Source of the DNA: Akkermansia muciniphila
GTDB lineage: Bacteria > Verrucomicrobiota > Verrucomicrobiia > Limisphaerales > SXTU01
Length of the DNA: 34,677 nucleotides
Assembly (NCBI GenBank): GCA_945874145.1
Contig: CAMCFN010000043.1
Location: 1 to 34,677 of the forward strand
Direction of reading: 5' to 3'
Below the pieces are notes generated by a model. It saw only the letters and a list, made by a program, of their open reading frames with translations. It had not been told where the DNA came from and searched no databases. Of this stretch, positions 27,422 through 34,677 are shown piece after piece; position 1 is the stretch's first letter; the number at the start of each line of letters is the position of its first letter. The position numbers and the translations under genes are program-made.

Positions 27422-28834
27422 CTTACCGATCGGCGGTAACTTCGCCGCCAGCACCGCCCGCAGCTCCTGCAACACCCCCGCGTGCTTCGGGTCCTTGGCG
27501 AGGTTGGTGAACTCGCGCGGGTCGGCGTCGTGGTCGTAGAGCTCGATGCCGTTTCTGCCCTCGTCCCACTCAGTGCAACGCCAGCGCGCGGTGCGGACGC
27601 TGCGGCCCCAGAACTCCGACTTTGCGCCGCGCCGCGCTTGGGTGAACGCGCCTTGGCTCGACACGGCCTTCGGGTCGTTCAGCACAGGGCGGAGCGATTT
27701 GCCCTGTAAGCTTGCGGGCGCAGGCACGCCGGCGAGGTCGCAGAGCGTGGGATACACGTCGATCAACTCGACGAGGCTGGCGCTGCGCTGGCCGTTGCCC
27801 TTCGCGCCGGGCGCGTGGATGAGGAATGGCACGCGCGCGCTTTCCTCGAAGAGGCTGCGTTTGTGCCACAGCCCGTGCTCGCCGAGATGCCAGCCGTGGT
27901 CGGCAGCGAAAATGACGATGGTGTTCTCCGCCAGGCCGAGCCGTTTCAACGCGTCGAGCACGCGGCCCGCCTGTGCGTCCATGAAGCTCACCGTCGCGAG
28001 GTAGCCGCGGATGGCCGCGCGCCGCTGCTCCGGTGTCGTGGTCAGCGCGTAGCCGGGCACGGAGCCGTTGCGCGCGGGCGCGGGAATGTCCGCCTCGTCG
28101 TCCGCCGGCTCGGTCGGCAGCTTGATGCTGTCGAACGGGTAGAGGTCGAAATACTTCGCCGGTGCGACCAGCGGCAGGTGCGGGCGATGGAAACCCACGG
28201 CGAGGAAGAAGGGCTTCGACTGGTCGCGCTGCTCCAGCCACTCGATGGCGGTCTTCGCGAAGTTCCCGTCCACGAGGTCGTCATCGGTGCCAGTGGCCTC
28301 GGTCCACGGCAGGCCCTGCTTCTTGCCGGTGGCGACCTTCACCGCGCTCGCGCGCTCCGGCGGGTAGGGCCGCTCGTCCTTGAACGGCGTGCCGAAGTTC
28401 CACGCCTGCGGGTCGTCCATGCTCTCCAAGCCCGTCGGCACACCGAGGTGAAAGATTTTTCCGCAGCGTGCGGTGGCGTAGCCGTTGCCCCGGAAGTGGT
28501 GCGGCAAGGTCAGCACACCCGGGAGATTTTTGTAGAGATTGTCCGCATTGTTCGTGACGCGCGTGGTGTTGGGGCGCAGGCCGGACATCATGGAGGCACG
28601 CGACGGGTTGCAGTGCGGGAACTGGCAATACGCGCGCTCGAACAGCACCGCGCGCTGCGCGAATGCGTCGAGGTTCGGCGTCTTTGCCACCGGGTGGCCG
28701 TAACAACCGAGCGTGTTCGCGAGGTCGTCGGACATCAGCAGGAGCACGTTCGGTTTCGGCGCGGCAAAGGAGTTCAACGCGGAGACGCAAAGGGCGCAGA
28801 GCAGTGCAAGAAGGGCGGCACGCGGCGGCTTCAT
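27419..28834 (-). CDS. Exported formylglycine-dependent sulfatase
   Basis: 471 residues from ATG 28834; an earlier ATG at 28852 adds six residues. After a signal peptide (to about residue 25), PNVLLLMSDDLANTLGCYG gives the metal-binding Asp pair. The maturation motif CNPSR places the formylglycine-forming Cys at residue 75. HRPHLPLVAPAKYFDLYP and FAADHGWHLGEHGLWHKRSL complete the metal site and active site. The overall pattern is closest to iduronate-2-sulfatase-like enzymes. It should remove sulfate from a glycan outside the cytoplasm. An anaerobic or aerobic formylglycine maturase must be encoded elsewhere. It precedes the exported hydrolase gene. Confidence 0.95.
   Translation of the reverse strand: MKPPRAALLALLCALCVSALNSFAAPKPNVLLLMSDDLANTLGCYGHPVAKTPNLDAFAQRAVLFERAYCQFPHCNPSRASMMSGLRPNTTRVTNNADNLYKNLPGVLTLPHHFRGNGYATARCGKIFHLGVPTGLESMDDPQAWNFGTPFKDERPYPPERASAVKVATGKKQGLPWTEATGTDDDLVDGNFAKTAIEWLEQRDQSKPFFLAVGFHRPHLPLVAPAKYFDLYPFDSIKLPTEPADDEADIPAPARNGSVPGYALTTTPEQRRAAIRGYLATVSFMDAQAGRVLDALKRLGLAENTIVIFAADHGWHLGEHGLWHKRSLFEESARVPFLIHAPGAKGNGQRSASLVELIDVYPTLCDLAGVPAPASLQGKSLRPVLNDPKAVSSQGAFTQARRGAKSEFWGRSVRTARWRCTEWDEGRNGIELYDHDADPREFTNLAKDPKHAGVLQELRAVLAAKLPPIGK
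28775..28804 (-). repeat. Repeat-derived stretch in the sulfatase signal peptide
   Basis: AACGCGGAGACGCAAAGGGC continuing GCAGAGCAG is of the widespread GACGCAAAGG(G)CGCA type of dispersed repeat. On the coding strand it encodes LLCALCVSALN, the hydrophobic core of the signal peptide. Confidence 0.55.
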
Positions 28835-28844
28835 GGATGGGAAA

Positions 28845-28901
28845 TTAACCACGGATGGACACGGATGAACACGGATTTTTGGACTACAAAAGGGCGCAAA
28901 A
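28845..28901. repeat. Dispersed ACCACGGATG/ACACGGATG and CAAAAGGGCGCAAA repeats
   Basis: TTAACCACGGATGGACACGG with a further GATGAACACGGATT is three tandem CACGGAT(G) words, typical of intergenic repeats in environmental bacteria. ACAAAAGGGCGCAAA follows directly, shared with 19522-19554. The remaining 28902-29129 holds no gene I can support, only the probable promoter region of the MsrB gene. Confidence 0.65.
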
Positions 28902-29129
28902 CCTCCTCCCTCTCCTCCTCGGTCGAGGAGCGGGCCGGGGTGATGAGTCGGGTTCGCACAGCGCCGCTCCGCTGCCTTGAGGGCGGCGATGCAGCAGGTT
29001 AACAGAATTCACGTGCGCTGAACGGGGTCGCCCTTCCAGGTGTGGGCGGAGGGGCCCGCTGTAGCGTGGGCCAACCAATCAGCGGCGAACGCCGCTTGCG
29101 TGCCGCCCTGGCCATCGTATCGTCCCGTC

Positions 29130-29681
29130 ATGAGTCACATCCGCAACCGCCTTGTGCTCGGCCTCACGCTGGCCGTGCTCGGTGGCTGCACGCCGAAGGA
29201 AATGCTGCCGCCCACCACCATGTCCACTCCCAGCCAGTCGCCCAGGCCTGACACGAACCTCGTTGCCAAGACCGACGCCGAGTGGCGCAAGCTGCTGACG
29301 CCGGAGCAGTATCACGTCCTGCGCGAGGCCGGCACGGAGCGGGCGCACGGCAAGGCTTACGCGGAGTTCAAGGCGCAGGGCGCGGGCACCTACGTCTGCG
29401 GCGGCTGCGGGGCCGAGCTGTTCTCCTCAGATCACAAGTTCGACTCGCACTGCGGCTGGCCGTCTTTCTACGACCCGGCCAACGCGAAGAACGTCCGCAC
29501 GCGAGAGGATCGGAGCTTTGGCGGAGTGCGCGTGGAGGTGTTGTGCGCGCAGTGCGGCGGGCATCTTGGCCACGTCTTTAAGGGCGAGGGCTTCAAAACC
29601 CCGACGGATCAACGCTACTGCATCAACGGCGTGGCGCTGAAATTCGTGCCCAAGGCTGCCGCTGCCCTGCCGACACCGTGA
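29130..29681 (+). CDS. msrB: Lipoprotein methionine-R-sulfoxide reductase
   Basis: 183 residues from ATG 29130. The N-terminus carries a lipobox (VLGGC, Cys20), so the enzyme should be anchored outside the cytoplasm, unlike cytoplasmic MsrB of E. coli. The catalytic domain begins at EWRKLLTPEQYHVLREAGTE. Zinc ligands are Cys90/Cys93 (CGGCGAEL) and Cys139/Cys142 (CAQCGGHLGHVF). GWPSFYDP is the substrate pocket and the catalytic Cys164 lies in RYCINGVALKF. It repairs methionine-R-sulfoxide in oxidised envelope proteins. A reductant partner is not visible nearby. Confidence 0.95.
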   Translation: MSHIRNRLVLGLTLAVLGGCTPKEMLPPTTMSTPSQSPRPDTNLVAKTDAEWRKLLTPEQYHVLREAGTERAHGKAYAEFKAQGAGTYVCGGCGAELFSSDHKFDSHCGWPSFYDPANAKNVRTREDRSFGGVRVEVLCAQCGGHLGHVFKGEGFKTPTDQRYCINGVALKFVPKAAAALPTP

Positions 29682-29852
29682 GCCGGAGCGTGGCATGGGG
29701 GCTGCCTCAAGGCGCTACGGCTTGGGCGTTTGGATGCGACGTGGCATTCGGACGGTGAAGCGGTCTGAAGGCCGCGCTCCTTGCCTCCGGACTTCGGAAT
29801 CTGGATTGAAACTTCCCGCCGGCCAATCCCGTCCAGCAGCCGTCGCCATGTC

Positions 29853-30575
29853 ATGGCCCTTTTGCACGTTGTGAAATTTCGTCCCGCCCTACCGGCTCGC
29901 CTTGGGTGGCTCTTGCCACTGCTGTTCGCCAGCGCGTGGTCCGCGATGGCCGCGAGCAAGCCGAACGTCAAGGCTCCGAAAGCTCCTGAGGGGTTCAAGC
30001 CGTTTGCGGTCATTGCCGAGCGCAATGTTTTCAACGCGAACCGCCACGAGCCAGCCGTGACGCCCCCCGCGCCCAAGTTGCCCAAGCCGGCCAAACCACC
30101 GCAGACCGAGGCGTTCGCGCTGCTGGGCACGCTCAGTTCTGAACGCGGGGCCGTGGCCTTCTTCGACGGCACGAGCGTCAGCTACCGCAAGGCGGCGCAT
30201 ACCGGAGAAAAACTGGGCGACTACACGATCACCGGCATCGAGCATGACCGCGTGACCTTGCAGGCCGAGGGCCGGGAGTTGTGCCTGCCATTGAAAATGC
30301 AGTTTCGGCGCGAGGATCAGGGCGAATGGCAGCTTGCTCCGCTCCCGGATGATTTCCAGCCCACGGCTCCACCACCCCGACCGACGGCCATGGCCAGCGC
30401 TGCGGGGCTGAAGGGGCCTTCAGCCGACGAGGTTCGGGACTACGTGAAGGGCAAGTATCAGCGCAAACTGGAGCAACTCGCGGATGACCCGGCCAAAGCG
30501 GAGAAGCTCATGCGGGCGATCAACGGCGAAATCGAGATCCGGCTTAGGAAGCTGGAGAAGTTGAAGCCTCGATGA
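29853..30575 (+). CDS. GspC/PilP-like secretion-related protein (tentative)
   Basis: 240 residues from ATG 29853. A basic N-terminus and hydrophobic helix (GWLLPLLFASAWSAMAAS) act as a signal or anchor. The segment FAVIAERNVFNANR resembles the 'I.eRNiF.P.R' motif near the start of GspC-type inner-membrane proteins of type II secretion. A beta-rich middle (ALLGTLSSERGAVAFFDGTS, GDYTITGIEHDRVTL) looks like an HR or PilP-like domain. The C-terminus is charged and helical. No other secretion gene is in view, so the assignment is partial. Confidence 0.55.
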   Translation: MALLHVVKFRPALPARLGWLLPLLFASAWSAMAASKPNVKAPKAPEGFKPFAVIAERNVFNANRHEPAVTPPAPKLPKPAKPPQTEAFALLGTLSSERGAVAFFDGTSVSYRKAAHTGEKLGDYTITGIEHDRVTLQAEGRELCLPLKMQFRREDQGEWQLAPLPDDFQPTAPPPRPTAMASAAGLKGPSADEVRDYVKGKYQRKLEQLADDPAKAEKLMRAINGEIEIRLRKLEKLKPR

Positions 30576-30599
30576 GCTGGGCAGCTGCGGTCGGCTGGA

Positions 30600-31022
30600 C
30601 TACTTCTGCCCGGCCTGCTTGGTGTAGGCGGTGATGGCCTTGATCTTCGCCGCTTTCGCCGCGTCCATCACCTTCACCAACTGGCCAACGGGCGCTTCAG
30701 TGTCCGAGCGGATGGCGAGTGCAGTGTTCGGGTTCTCGACCACTTTGGCGGTCAGTTCCACCTGCAATTGATCCGCTGTGATGGGCTTGCCGGCGAGGTA
30801 GAGGTGGGGCGCGGTTTTCGAGATGTCCACAAACAGCGGCGGCTGCTTCTCCGTGACGCCTTCGCGGGCCGCCTTGGACTCCGGCAGGACCAACTTCACC
30901 GCTGGTTGCTGCCGGAAGGTGGTGGTGACCATCAGGAAGATCAGCACGACCATCAGCACGTCAATCAGCGAGACGATGATGACGGCGGGAGCCTGACGGC
31001 GTTGGCGGGCCCGGAACTGCAT
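30600..31022 (-). CDS. exbD: ExbD/TolR-type biopolymer transport protein
   Basis: 140 residues. One membrane helix near the N-terminus (VIIVSLIDVLMVVLIFLMVT) contains the Asp that carries protons in ExbD/TolR. A periplasmic domain follows (LFVDISKTAPHLYLAGKPIT ... NTALAIRSDTEAPVGQLVKV). It forms an energy-coupling complex with the ExbB-like protein encoded one base upstream. ExbD and TolR cannot be separated by sequence alone here. No TonB or TolA is adjacent. Confidence 0.92.
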   Translation of the reverse strand: MQFRARQRRQAPAVIIVSLIDVLMVVLIFLMVTTTFRQQPAVKLVLPESKAAREGVTEKQPPLFVDISKTAPHLYLAGKPITADQLQVELTAKVVENPNTALAIRSDTEAPVGQLVKVMDAAKAAKIKAITAYTKQAGQK

Positions 31023-31023
31023 C

Positions 31024-31623
31024 TCAGTTGCCCTTGGCGGTGCGATAGAGCCGTTGCAAGAACTCGTCGCACACCGTCTCCAGCTCGACCGCCAGCGAGT
31101 CCACCTTGCGGGAATAAAAGCTCCAAGCGATGAGGGAAGGAATCGCCACGATCAGCCCCAGCATGGTGGCCCGCAGTGCCAGCGCAATGCCGGCGGCGAA
31201 CAAGGTGTTGTCCCCCGCCAACGCCTGCTGGCCCAGGCCGGTGAACAACAGAATCAGGCCATAGACCGTGCCCACCAGCCCGAGCAGCGGCGCAATGCCG
31301 GTGATGATCTCCAGTATCACCAGCCCGCGCTCCAGTTGCGCGATCTCGTGGCGGGCCTTGGTTTGCAACGCGTCTATGGTCTCGTTCTTCGGGCAGTCCA
31401 GATGCGACGCAGCCACCAGCAGGAGGCGTCCGAGCGAGGACGGGTGTTGCTCGCACATCCGCCGCAACATGGGCAGGTCTTCTGTGGTGCGGCAGTTCGC
31501 GGCCGCCTCTTCCAGGACGGTGGGAACGACGCGATTCCAACGGAGCGCCAGGCCGCGCTCGATGATGAACGTGAGGCTGATCAACGAGGTCAGCGTCAGC
31601 ACGATGATGATGGCTTGTTCCAT
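31024..31623 (-). CDS. exbB: ExbB/TolQ/MotA-type proton channel protein
   Basis: 199 residues from ATG 31623; the longer frame to 31701 lacks a membrane-protein start. Three membrane helices are visible: the first at MEQAIIIVLTLTSLISLTFI, the second in ILEIITGIAPLLGLVGTVYG, and the third in ALRATMLGLIVAIPSLIAWS. The GLVGTVYGLI motif is the family hallmark. With ExbD it converts proton-motive force into work for TonB-dependent uptake or for Tol/Mot-like machines. The stop codon is one base before the exbD start, a coupled pair. Confidence 0.93.
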   Translation of the reverse strand: MEQAIIIVLTLTSLISLTFIIERGLALRWNRVVPTVLEEAAANCRTTEDLPMLRRMCEQHPSSLGRLLLVAASHLDCPKNETIDALQTKARHEIAQLERGLVILEIITGIAPLLGLVGTVYGLILLFTGLGQQALAGDNTLFAAGIALALRATMLGLIVAIPSLIAWSFYSRKVDSLAVELETVCDEFLQRLYRTAKGN

Positions 31624-31733
31624 GTGGCGGACAGAATTGATGCCTTTCGCGACCGACCGGACAACGGGGGGAGTGATGCCGGGCAAGCGCTCACTGAGCA
31701 ACGCCCGAACCCGACGACCCCCGCCCGGGCGGC

Positions 31734-32510
31734 TTACTTCACCGCCGAGTAATCCGTGGCGACGAGGAAGACGGATTTCACGCCGTCCTTCACGGTGAGC
31801 GAGCCGCCGGCCTTTTCCTCCGAGGCCTTGCGGGCAGCCACCCAGTCAGGGTCCATGCGGAAACCATCGAAGCTGGCCTTCGCGGCGTCCTGACTCTTGT
31901 GCGCGAGCAGATAGATGAGCGTGTTCTTCGGGTCTGGCGGGTTCACGGCGCCCTTTTGGTCCGCCATCGGATTCCAATAGGGGAGGTTGGTCATGCCGTG
32001 CTTGGCAAACAGCTTCACCGTGTGGTCGCGGAAACGGGCGTTGAGGTTGGGCAGGCGGCCCGGTTCGGTGGTGTAGGTGCGCAGCTCAAAGACGCGGTTG
32101 CCAATGTTCTCCGCCTTCGCGAGCGGTGAGTAGTCGGTGGCTTGCAGATACACGGACTCGGCCTTTGCCACGAGCTTGCCGTTCACCTCGGAGGCCGTGC
32201 GGGCCTTCTGCCAGTCGGGGTCCGCTGCGAACGCCTTCCACGAGGCGTTGCGGGCTTCGAGGCTGGGGTAGGCGACGAAGTAAATCAGCTTGCGCTCCGG
32301 GTTCGGGCCGATGGGCACGAAGTAACCGAGGTTCGACATGCCGTGTTTCTCGAAGAGCTTGCAAGTGTGGTCGCGGAAGCGCGCGTGCAGGGCGTCGAGC
32401 TTGCCCTCGGGGGCGTAATAAACGCGCATCTCGACGCAGCGAGGATCAGCGGCGGCGTGGGTGACGGAGGCGGCAACGAGCATGGCCATGAGCGTGAGCA
32501 GTGTTTTCAT
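31734..32510 (-). CDS. Exported protein with two NIPSNAP domains
   Basis: 258 residues from ATG 32510. A signal peptide (MKTLLTLMAMLVAASVTHAA) is followed by two NIPSNAP-type ferredoxin-like domains. Domain one has MRVYYAPEGKLDALHARFRD and FEKHGMSNLGYFVPI; domain two has LRTYTTEPGRLPNLNARFRD and FAKHGMTNLPYWNPM. The repeats are clearly homologous, an internal duplication. NIPSNAP proteins are small dimeric folds of mostly unknown function. Two-domain, exported versions are frequent in Verrucomicrobiota and Planctomycetota. The gene is convergent-neutral and 110 bp before the ExbB start on the same strand. Confidence 0.9.
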   Translation of the reverse strand: MKTLLTLMAMLVAASVTHAAADPRCVEMRVYYAPEGKLDALHARFRDHTCKLFEKHGMSNLGYFVPIGPNPERKLIYFVAYPSLEARNASWKAFAADPDWQKARTASEVNGKLVAKAESVYLQATDYSPLAKAENIGNRVFELRTYTTEPGRLPNLNARFRDHTVKLFAKHGMTNLPYWNPMADQKGAVNPPDPKNTLIYLLAHKSQDAAKASFDGFRMDPDWVAARKASEEKAGGSLTVKDGVKSVFLVATDYSAVK

Positions 32511-32570
32511 CAATGCGGCGGATGGTGGCCCGTGGCGGCACGGAGGCAAGGAATTTTCCGGCGCGAAGGT

Positions 32571-32602
32571 CGTGCTGGCCGCGCGGTTCGTGCTGGCCGC
32601 GC
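32571..32602 (+). repeat. Short tandem repeat before the inositol-monophosphatase-like gene
   Basis: CGTGCTGGCCGCGC occurs at 32571-32584 and again at 32589-32602, 18 bases apart, in the divergent intergenic region. It lies 29-60 bp upstream of the ATG at 32631 and could affect expression. Confidence 0.7.
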
Positions 32603-32630
32603 CCGCCGCCTTCCCTTACAACCGCCCGCC

Positions 32631-33437
32631 ATGACTTTGCGAGCATTGCACCGCGCCCAGACCGTCGCCATCACCGCCGCCCGGGCCGCCGGGAAGCTGA
32701 TGCGGGAGAACCTCGCCCGTCCCAAACGCGTCAACGAAGCCACGCAACACGACATCAAGCTGGAGCTGGACGTGCGCTGCCAGAAGCTGATCGAGCGGGC
32801 GCTGTTGAAGGCTTTTCCCACGGTGCCCATCCTGGGCGAGGAGGGCATCATCGGCGATCCCTCGGCTGCGTCCCGCTGGGTGGTGGACCCGATTGATGGC
32901 ACGGTGAACTTCACCTACGGCATCCCGCACGCGTGCGTCTCCATCGCGCTGCAAGTGCGCGATGACCAGTCCAAGCACGCCGGCGATCCCTTGCGCGGTT
33001 ATGACTCAGTCGTCGGCGTGGTCTATGACCCGTTCCTTGACGAGATGTGGACCGCCGTGCGGGGCGAGAAAGCCAAGCTGAACGGCAAGCCCATCCAAGT
33101 CAGCAACCGCGCCAAACTCGACGAGGCCATCGTGGCGATGGGTTTCGCCAAATACACCAAGACGCTGGCGCTCATGCTGCCGGTGTTCAACCGGCTCGTG
33201 CACAAGGTTCGCAAGGTGCGGTTGCTCGGCGCGGCGGCCTTGTCCATGACCTGGACGGCGAACGGCCGGCTGGACGCCTACATCGAGAACGGCGTGCGGC
33301 TCTGGGACGTGGCGGCCGGCGGTTTGATCGTGGAGTGCGCGGGCGGCGAGTTTTGGTGGCAGCCAGTCGCCGGGGATTACGCCGTGGAGATTTGCGTCAG
33401 CAACGGCAAGCTGCGGAAGAAACTGATGGCTGCGTGA
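32631..33437 (+). CDS. Inositol-monophosphatase-family phosphatase
   Basis: 268 residues from ATG 32631, with the frame open further upstream but lacking coding sense. The metal-binding site has GEEG (69-72), DPIDGT (86-91, with the first Asp at 86) and WDVAAGG (Trp225, Asp226). These define the IMPase superfamily: SuhB, inositol monophosphatase, histidinol phosphatase (HisN) and CysQ. The substrate cannot be picked from the motif alone. The gene stands between an exported NIPSNAP gene and a convergent SGNH hydrolase gene and has no obvious pathway partner. Confidence 0.9.
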   Translation: MTLRALHRAQTVAITAARAAGKLMRENLARPKRVNEATQHDIKLELDVRCQKLIERALLKAFPTVPILGEEGIIGDPSAASRWVVDPIDGTVNFTYGIPHACVSIALQVRDDQSKHAGDPLRGYDSVVGVVYDPFLDEMWTAVRGEKAKLNGKPIQVSNRAKLDEAIVAMGFAKYTKTLALMLPVFNRLVHKVRKVRLLGAAALSMTWTANGRLDAYIENGVRLWDVAAGGLIVECAGGEFWWQPVAGDYAVEICVSNGKLRKKLMAA

Positions 33438-33440
33438 TTT

Positions 33441-33510
33441 GTGCCGGCTACTTGCAGTCGCCGTCTTTGGCAGCCAGCTCATCCTGACGACGACTGCAAG
33501 CCGCCGGCAC
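33441..33510. repeat. Large two-part palindrome between convergent genes
   Basis: GTGCCGGC (33441-33448) and CTTGCAGTCG (33451-33460) pair with CGACTGCAAG (33491-33500) and GCCGGCAC (33503-33510). Two-base bulges on each side and a 30-base loop are left. It lies between the stop of the phosphatase gene (33437) and the stop of the SGNH gene (33520), so it may end transcription in both directions or be a REP-like repeat. Confidence 0.75.
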
Positions 33511-33519
33511 GAACTCAGC

Positions 33520-34209
33520 TCATCGCTTTCCCAGCGCCTCTTCAATGCTCTGCACCACCTTGCGGGCCAGGAATTCAGAGCCGTCCTTCTTGAAGTGAAC
33601 GTTGGCCGGAATCTGCACCTCGGCGAGCTTGGGCAGCGTGTAGGCGTAGAGGTCGTTGATGGCGATCTTGTTCTCGTCCATGACCTTCTTGGCGACCGCG
33701 TTGTAGGCCTGCACATCGCTGTCCTTGCGGGGCGGCGTGAGCTTCGCCTCCGGCACCGGCGTGGTGGCGCACCAAATCAGCTTGGCATTGGTCTTCTTCA
33801 ACTGCTTGACCAGCTCGCGCAGGTTCTTCTCGTAGTCCTCCAGACTCACCTGCGGTTTGCCGTTGTCCATGAACTTCAGGTCGTGCAGGCCCCAGTTGAA
33901 GTGGATGACATCCCACTGGTTCGTGCCCAGCCACTTGGTGAGCTTGGCCGTGCCGTTGGTGGTCGGACCGCCGTTTTCCGGGATGCGGTGGACGTTGACC
34001 TTGCCCTTGAGCCGGTCGCGCACCGGCAGGGTGTAGCCGATCGAGATGCTGTCGCCGATGAGCAGCACGCGCGGCAGGCCGGGCTGGTCGGTCACCGGCT
34101 CCATGGCGGGATCGCGCTTGGTGGTCTTGGTGGCTTTGGGCGTGGCGCTTTGGGCGAAAGCCGCAGTGCCAGCCACCAGCAGTGTGGCCAGTGCGAAGCG
34201 TAATTTCAT
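33520..34209 (-). CDS. Exported SGNH/GDSL-type hydrolase
   Basis: 229 residues from ATG 34209. A signal peptide (MKLRFALATLLVAGTAAFAQ) precedes RVLLIGDSISIGYTLPVRDR, with nucleophile Ser54 in GDSIS. Gly in ENGGPTTNG and Asn in FNWGLHDLKF supply the oxyanion elements, and the His is in IPANVHF. The usual block V is DxxH; here the position three before His is Ala, so the catalytic Asp is missing or replaced. Such proteins are esterases or acyl hydrolases, often acting on acetylated polysaccharides. The substrate is unknown. It converges with the phosphatase gene. Confidence 0.88.
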   Translation of the reverse strand: MKLRFALATLLVAGTAAFAQSATPKATKTTKRDPAMEPVTDQPGLPRVLLIGDSISIGYTLPVRDRLKGKVNVHRIPENGGPTTNGTAKLTKWLGTNQWDVIHFNWGLHDLKFMDNGKPQVSLEDYEKNLRELVKQLKKTNAKLIWCATTPVPEAKLTPPRKDSDVQAYNAVAKKVMDENKIAINDLYAYTLPKLAEVQIPANVHFKKDGSEFLARKVVQSIEEALGKR

Positions 34210-34348
34210 CGGGCAAGTTTGCATCTGAGGGCGCGAAGCGTCCCAAAGGAGTCTGGTCCATGCCAGCCTTCATTTGATTTGGGTCCCAATGCACGCAACG
34301 GGGCAAGTTGGTTCAATGCCACACGTGTTCACGCCGTCAACTAACGCG

Positions 34349-34677
34349 ATGCTATCGCCCCGACCAACCGCCTTGCTCACGCGCTGCCTGCTGCTGGCCG
34401 CTGCCGTGGCTGGCGCAACTGCGATGGCGGCGGAGCCCTTGCATCGCCGGGTGGACCAGCTCATTGCCGCCAAAGCCACGGCCGCCAAGCAACCCTTCGC
34501 CCCGCCCGCAGACGACGCCGAATTCCTCCGCCGCGTCTGGCTGGACTTCTCCGGCGGCATTCCTGACGCCGGTGAAACCCGGAAGTTCATCGCTGACCAA
34601 TCCCCGGACAAGCGCGCCAAAGTCATCGAGCAACGCATTGCCGCACCGCGCTTCGCGGAGCAGATGGCTGAGGCGTT
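34349..34677 (+). CDS. DUF1549-domain protein, N-terminal part (runs off the window)
   Basis: The frame opens with ATG 34349 and continues 109 codons to the window end. After a signal peptide (MLSPRPTALLTRCLLLAAAV) comes AEFLRRVWLDFSGGIPDAGE, then KFIADQSPDKRAKVIEQRIA and PRFAEQMAEA. This is the start of DUF1549 (PSCyt2), the family that usually continues into DUF1553 and is paired with a DUF1501 protein. No DUF1501 gene is downstream within the window. It may be the partner missing from the three DUF1501 paralogs here, or have its own partner beyond 34677. Confidence 0.85.
   Translation, partial: MLSPRPTALLTRCLLLAAAVAGATAMAAEPLHRRVDQLIAAKATAAKQPFAPPADDAEFLRRVWLDFSGGIPDAGETRKFIADQSPDKRAKVIEQRIAAPRFAEQMAEA

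Overview
This GC-rich window looks like a chromosomal segment from a member of the Verrucomicrobiota, with a Pedosphaera/Limisphaera-like lineage as the best guess. A planctomycete is the main alternative. The basis is the gene mix: three Tat-type DUF1501 proteins, the start of a DUF1549 (Planctomycete-cytochrome-associated) protein, a formylglycine sulfatase, a PQQ-propeller protein, a Tat-exported Gfo/Idh/MocA oxidoreductase, a two-domain NIPSNAP protein, lipoproteins, and many short dispersed repeats between genes. No rRNA, tRNA or CRISPR array was seen.

Left region (1-3.4 kb) is accessory DNA. It starts with the N-terminus of an IS630-type transposase and a secreted LTxxQ-repeat protein. 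Two small toxin-antitoxin-like cassettes follow: DUF4160/DUF2442 with a membrane protein, then a PIN toxin with its antitoxin. The intact guaA gene lies at 3402-4943. Two displaced remnants of its 3' end, at 2629-2697 and 1454-1486, bracket the cassettes. This is the footprint expected from repeated site-specific insertion at the 3' end of guaA, and it is the most striking feature of the window. No integrase is visible.

4.9-12 kb, minus strand: a small lipoprotein, a frameshifted GT4 glycosyltransferase, a MOSC protein, a PQQ-propeller protein, a serine hydrolase fused to a NamZ/DUF1343 muramidase, a MITE-like element, and a secreted golvesin-type module. 12-14.2 kb, plus strand: the principal sigma factor rpoD, with a candidate promoter inside a palindrome and a terminator hairpin. 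14.2-23 kb: ApbE flavin transferase, a Gfo/Idh/MocA protein and three DUF1501 paralogs. A plus-strand pair, TcmP and an SPL-like radical SAM protein, sits between the second and third DUF1501 genes.

23-34.7 kb: a decayed transposase-like fragment, a J-domain/cyclophilin fusion next to an exported cyclophilin, a small membrane protein overlapping a YgfZ-like gene, an exported alpha/beta hydrolase, a sulfatase, a lipoprotein MsrB, a GspC-like protein, an ExbB/ExbD pair, NIPSNAP, an inositol-monophosphatase-family enzyme, an SGNH hydrolase, and a DUF1549 gene cut by the window end. Several signal peptides and stop codons in the window lie inside dispersed repeats.
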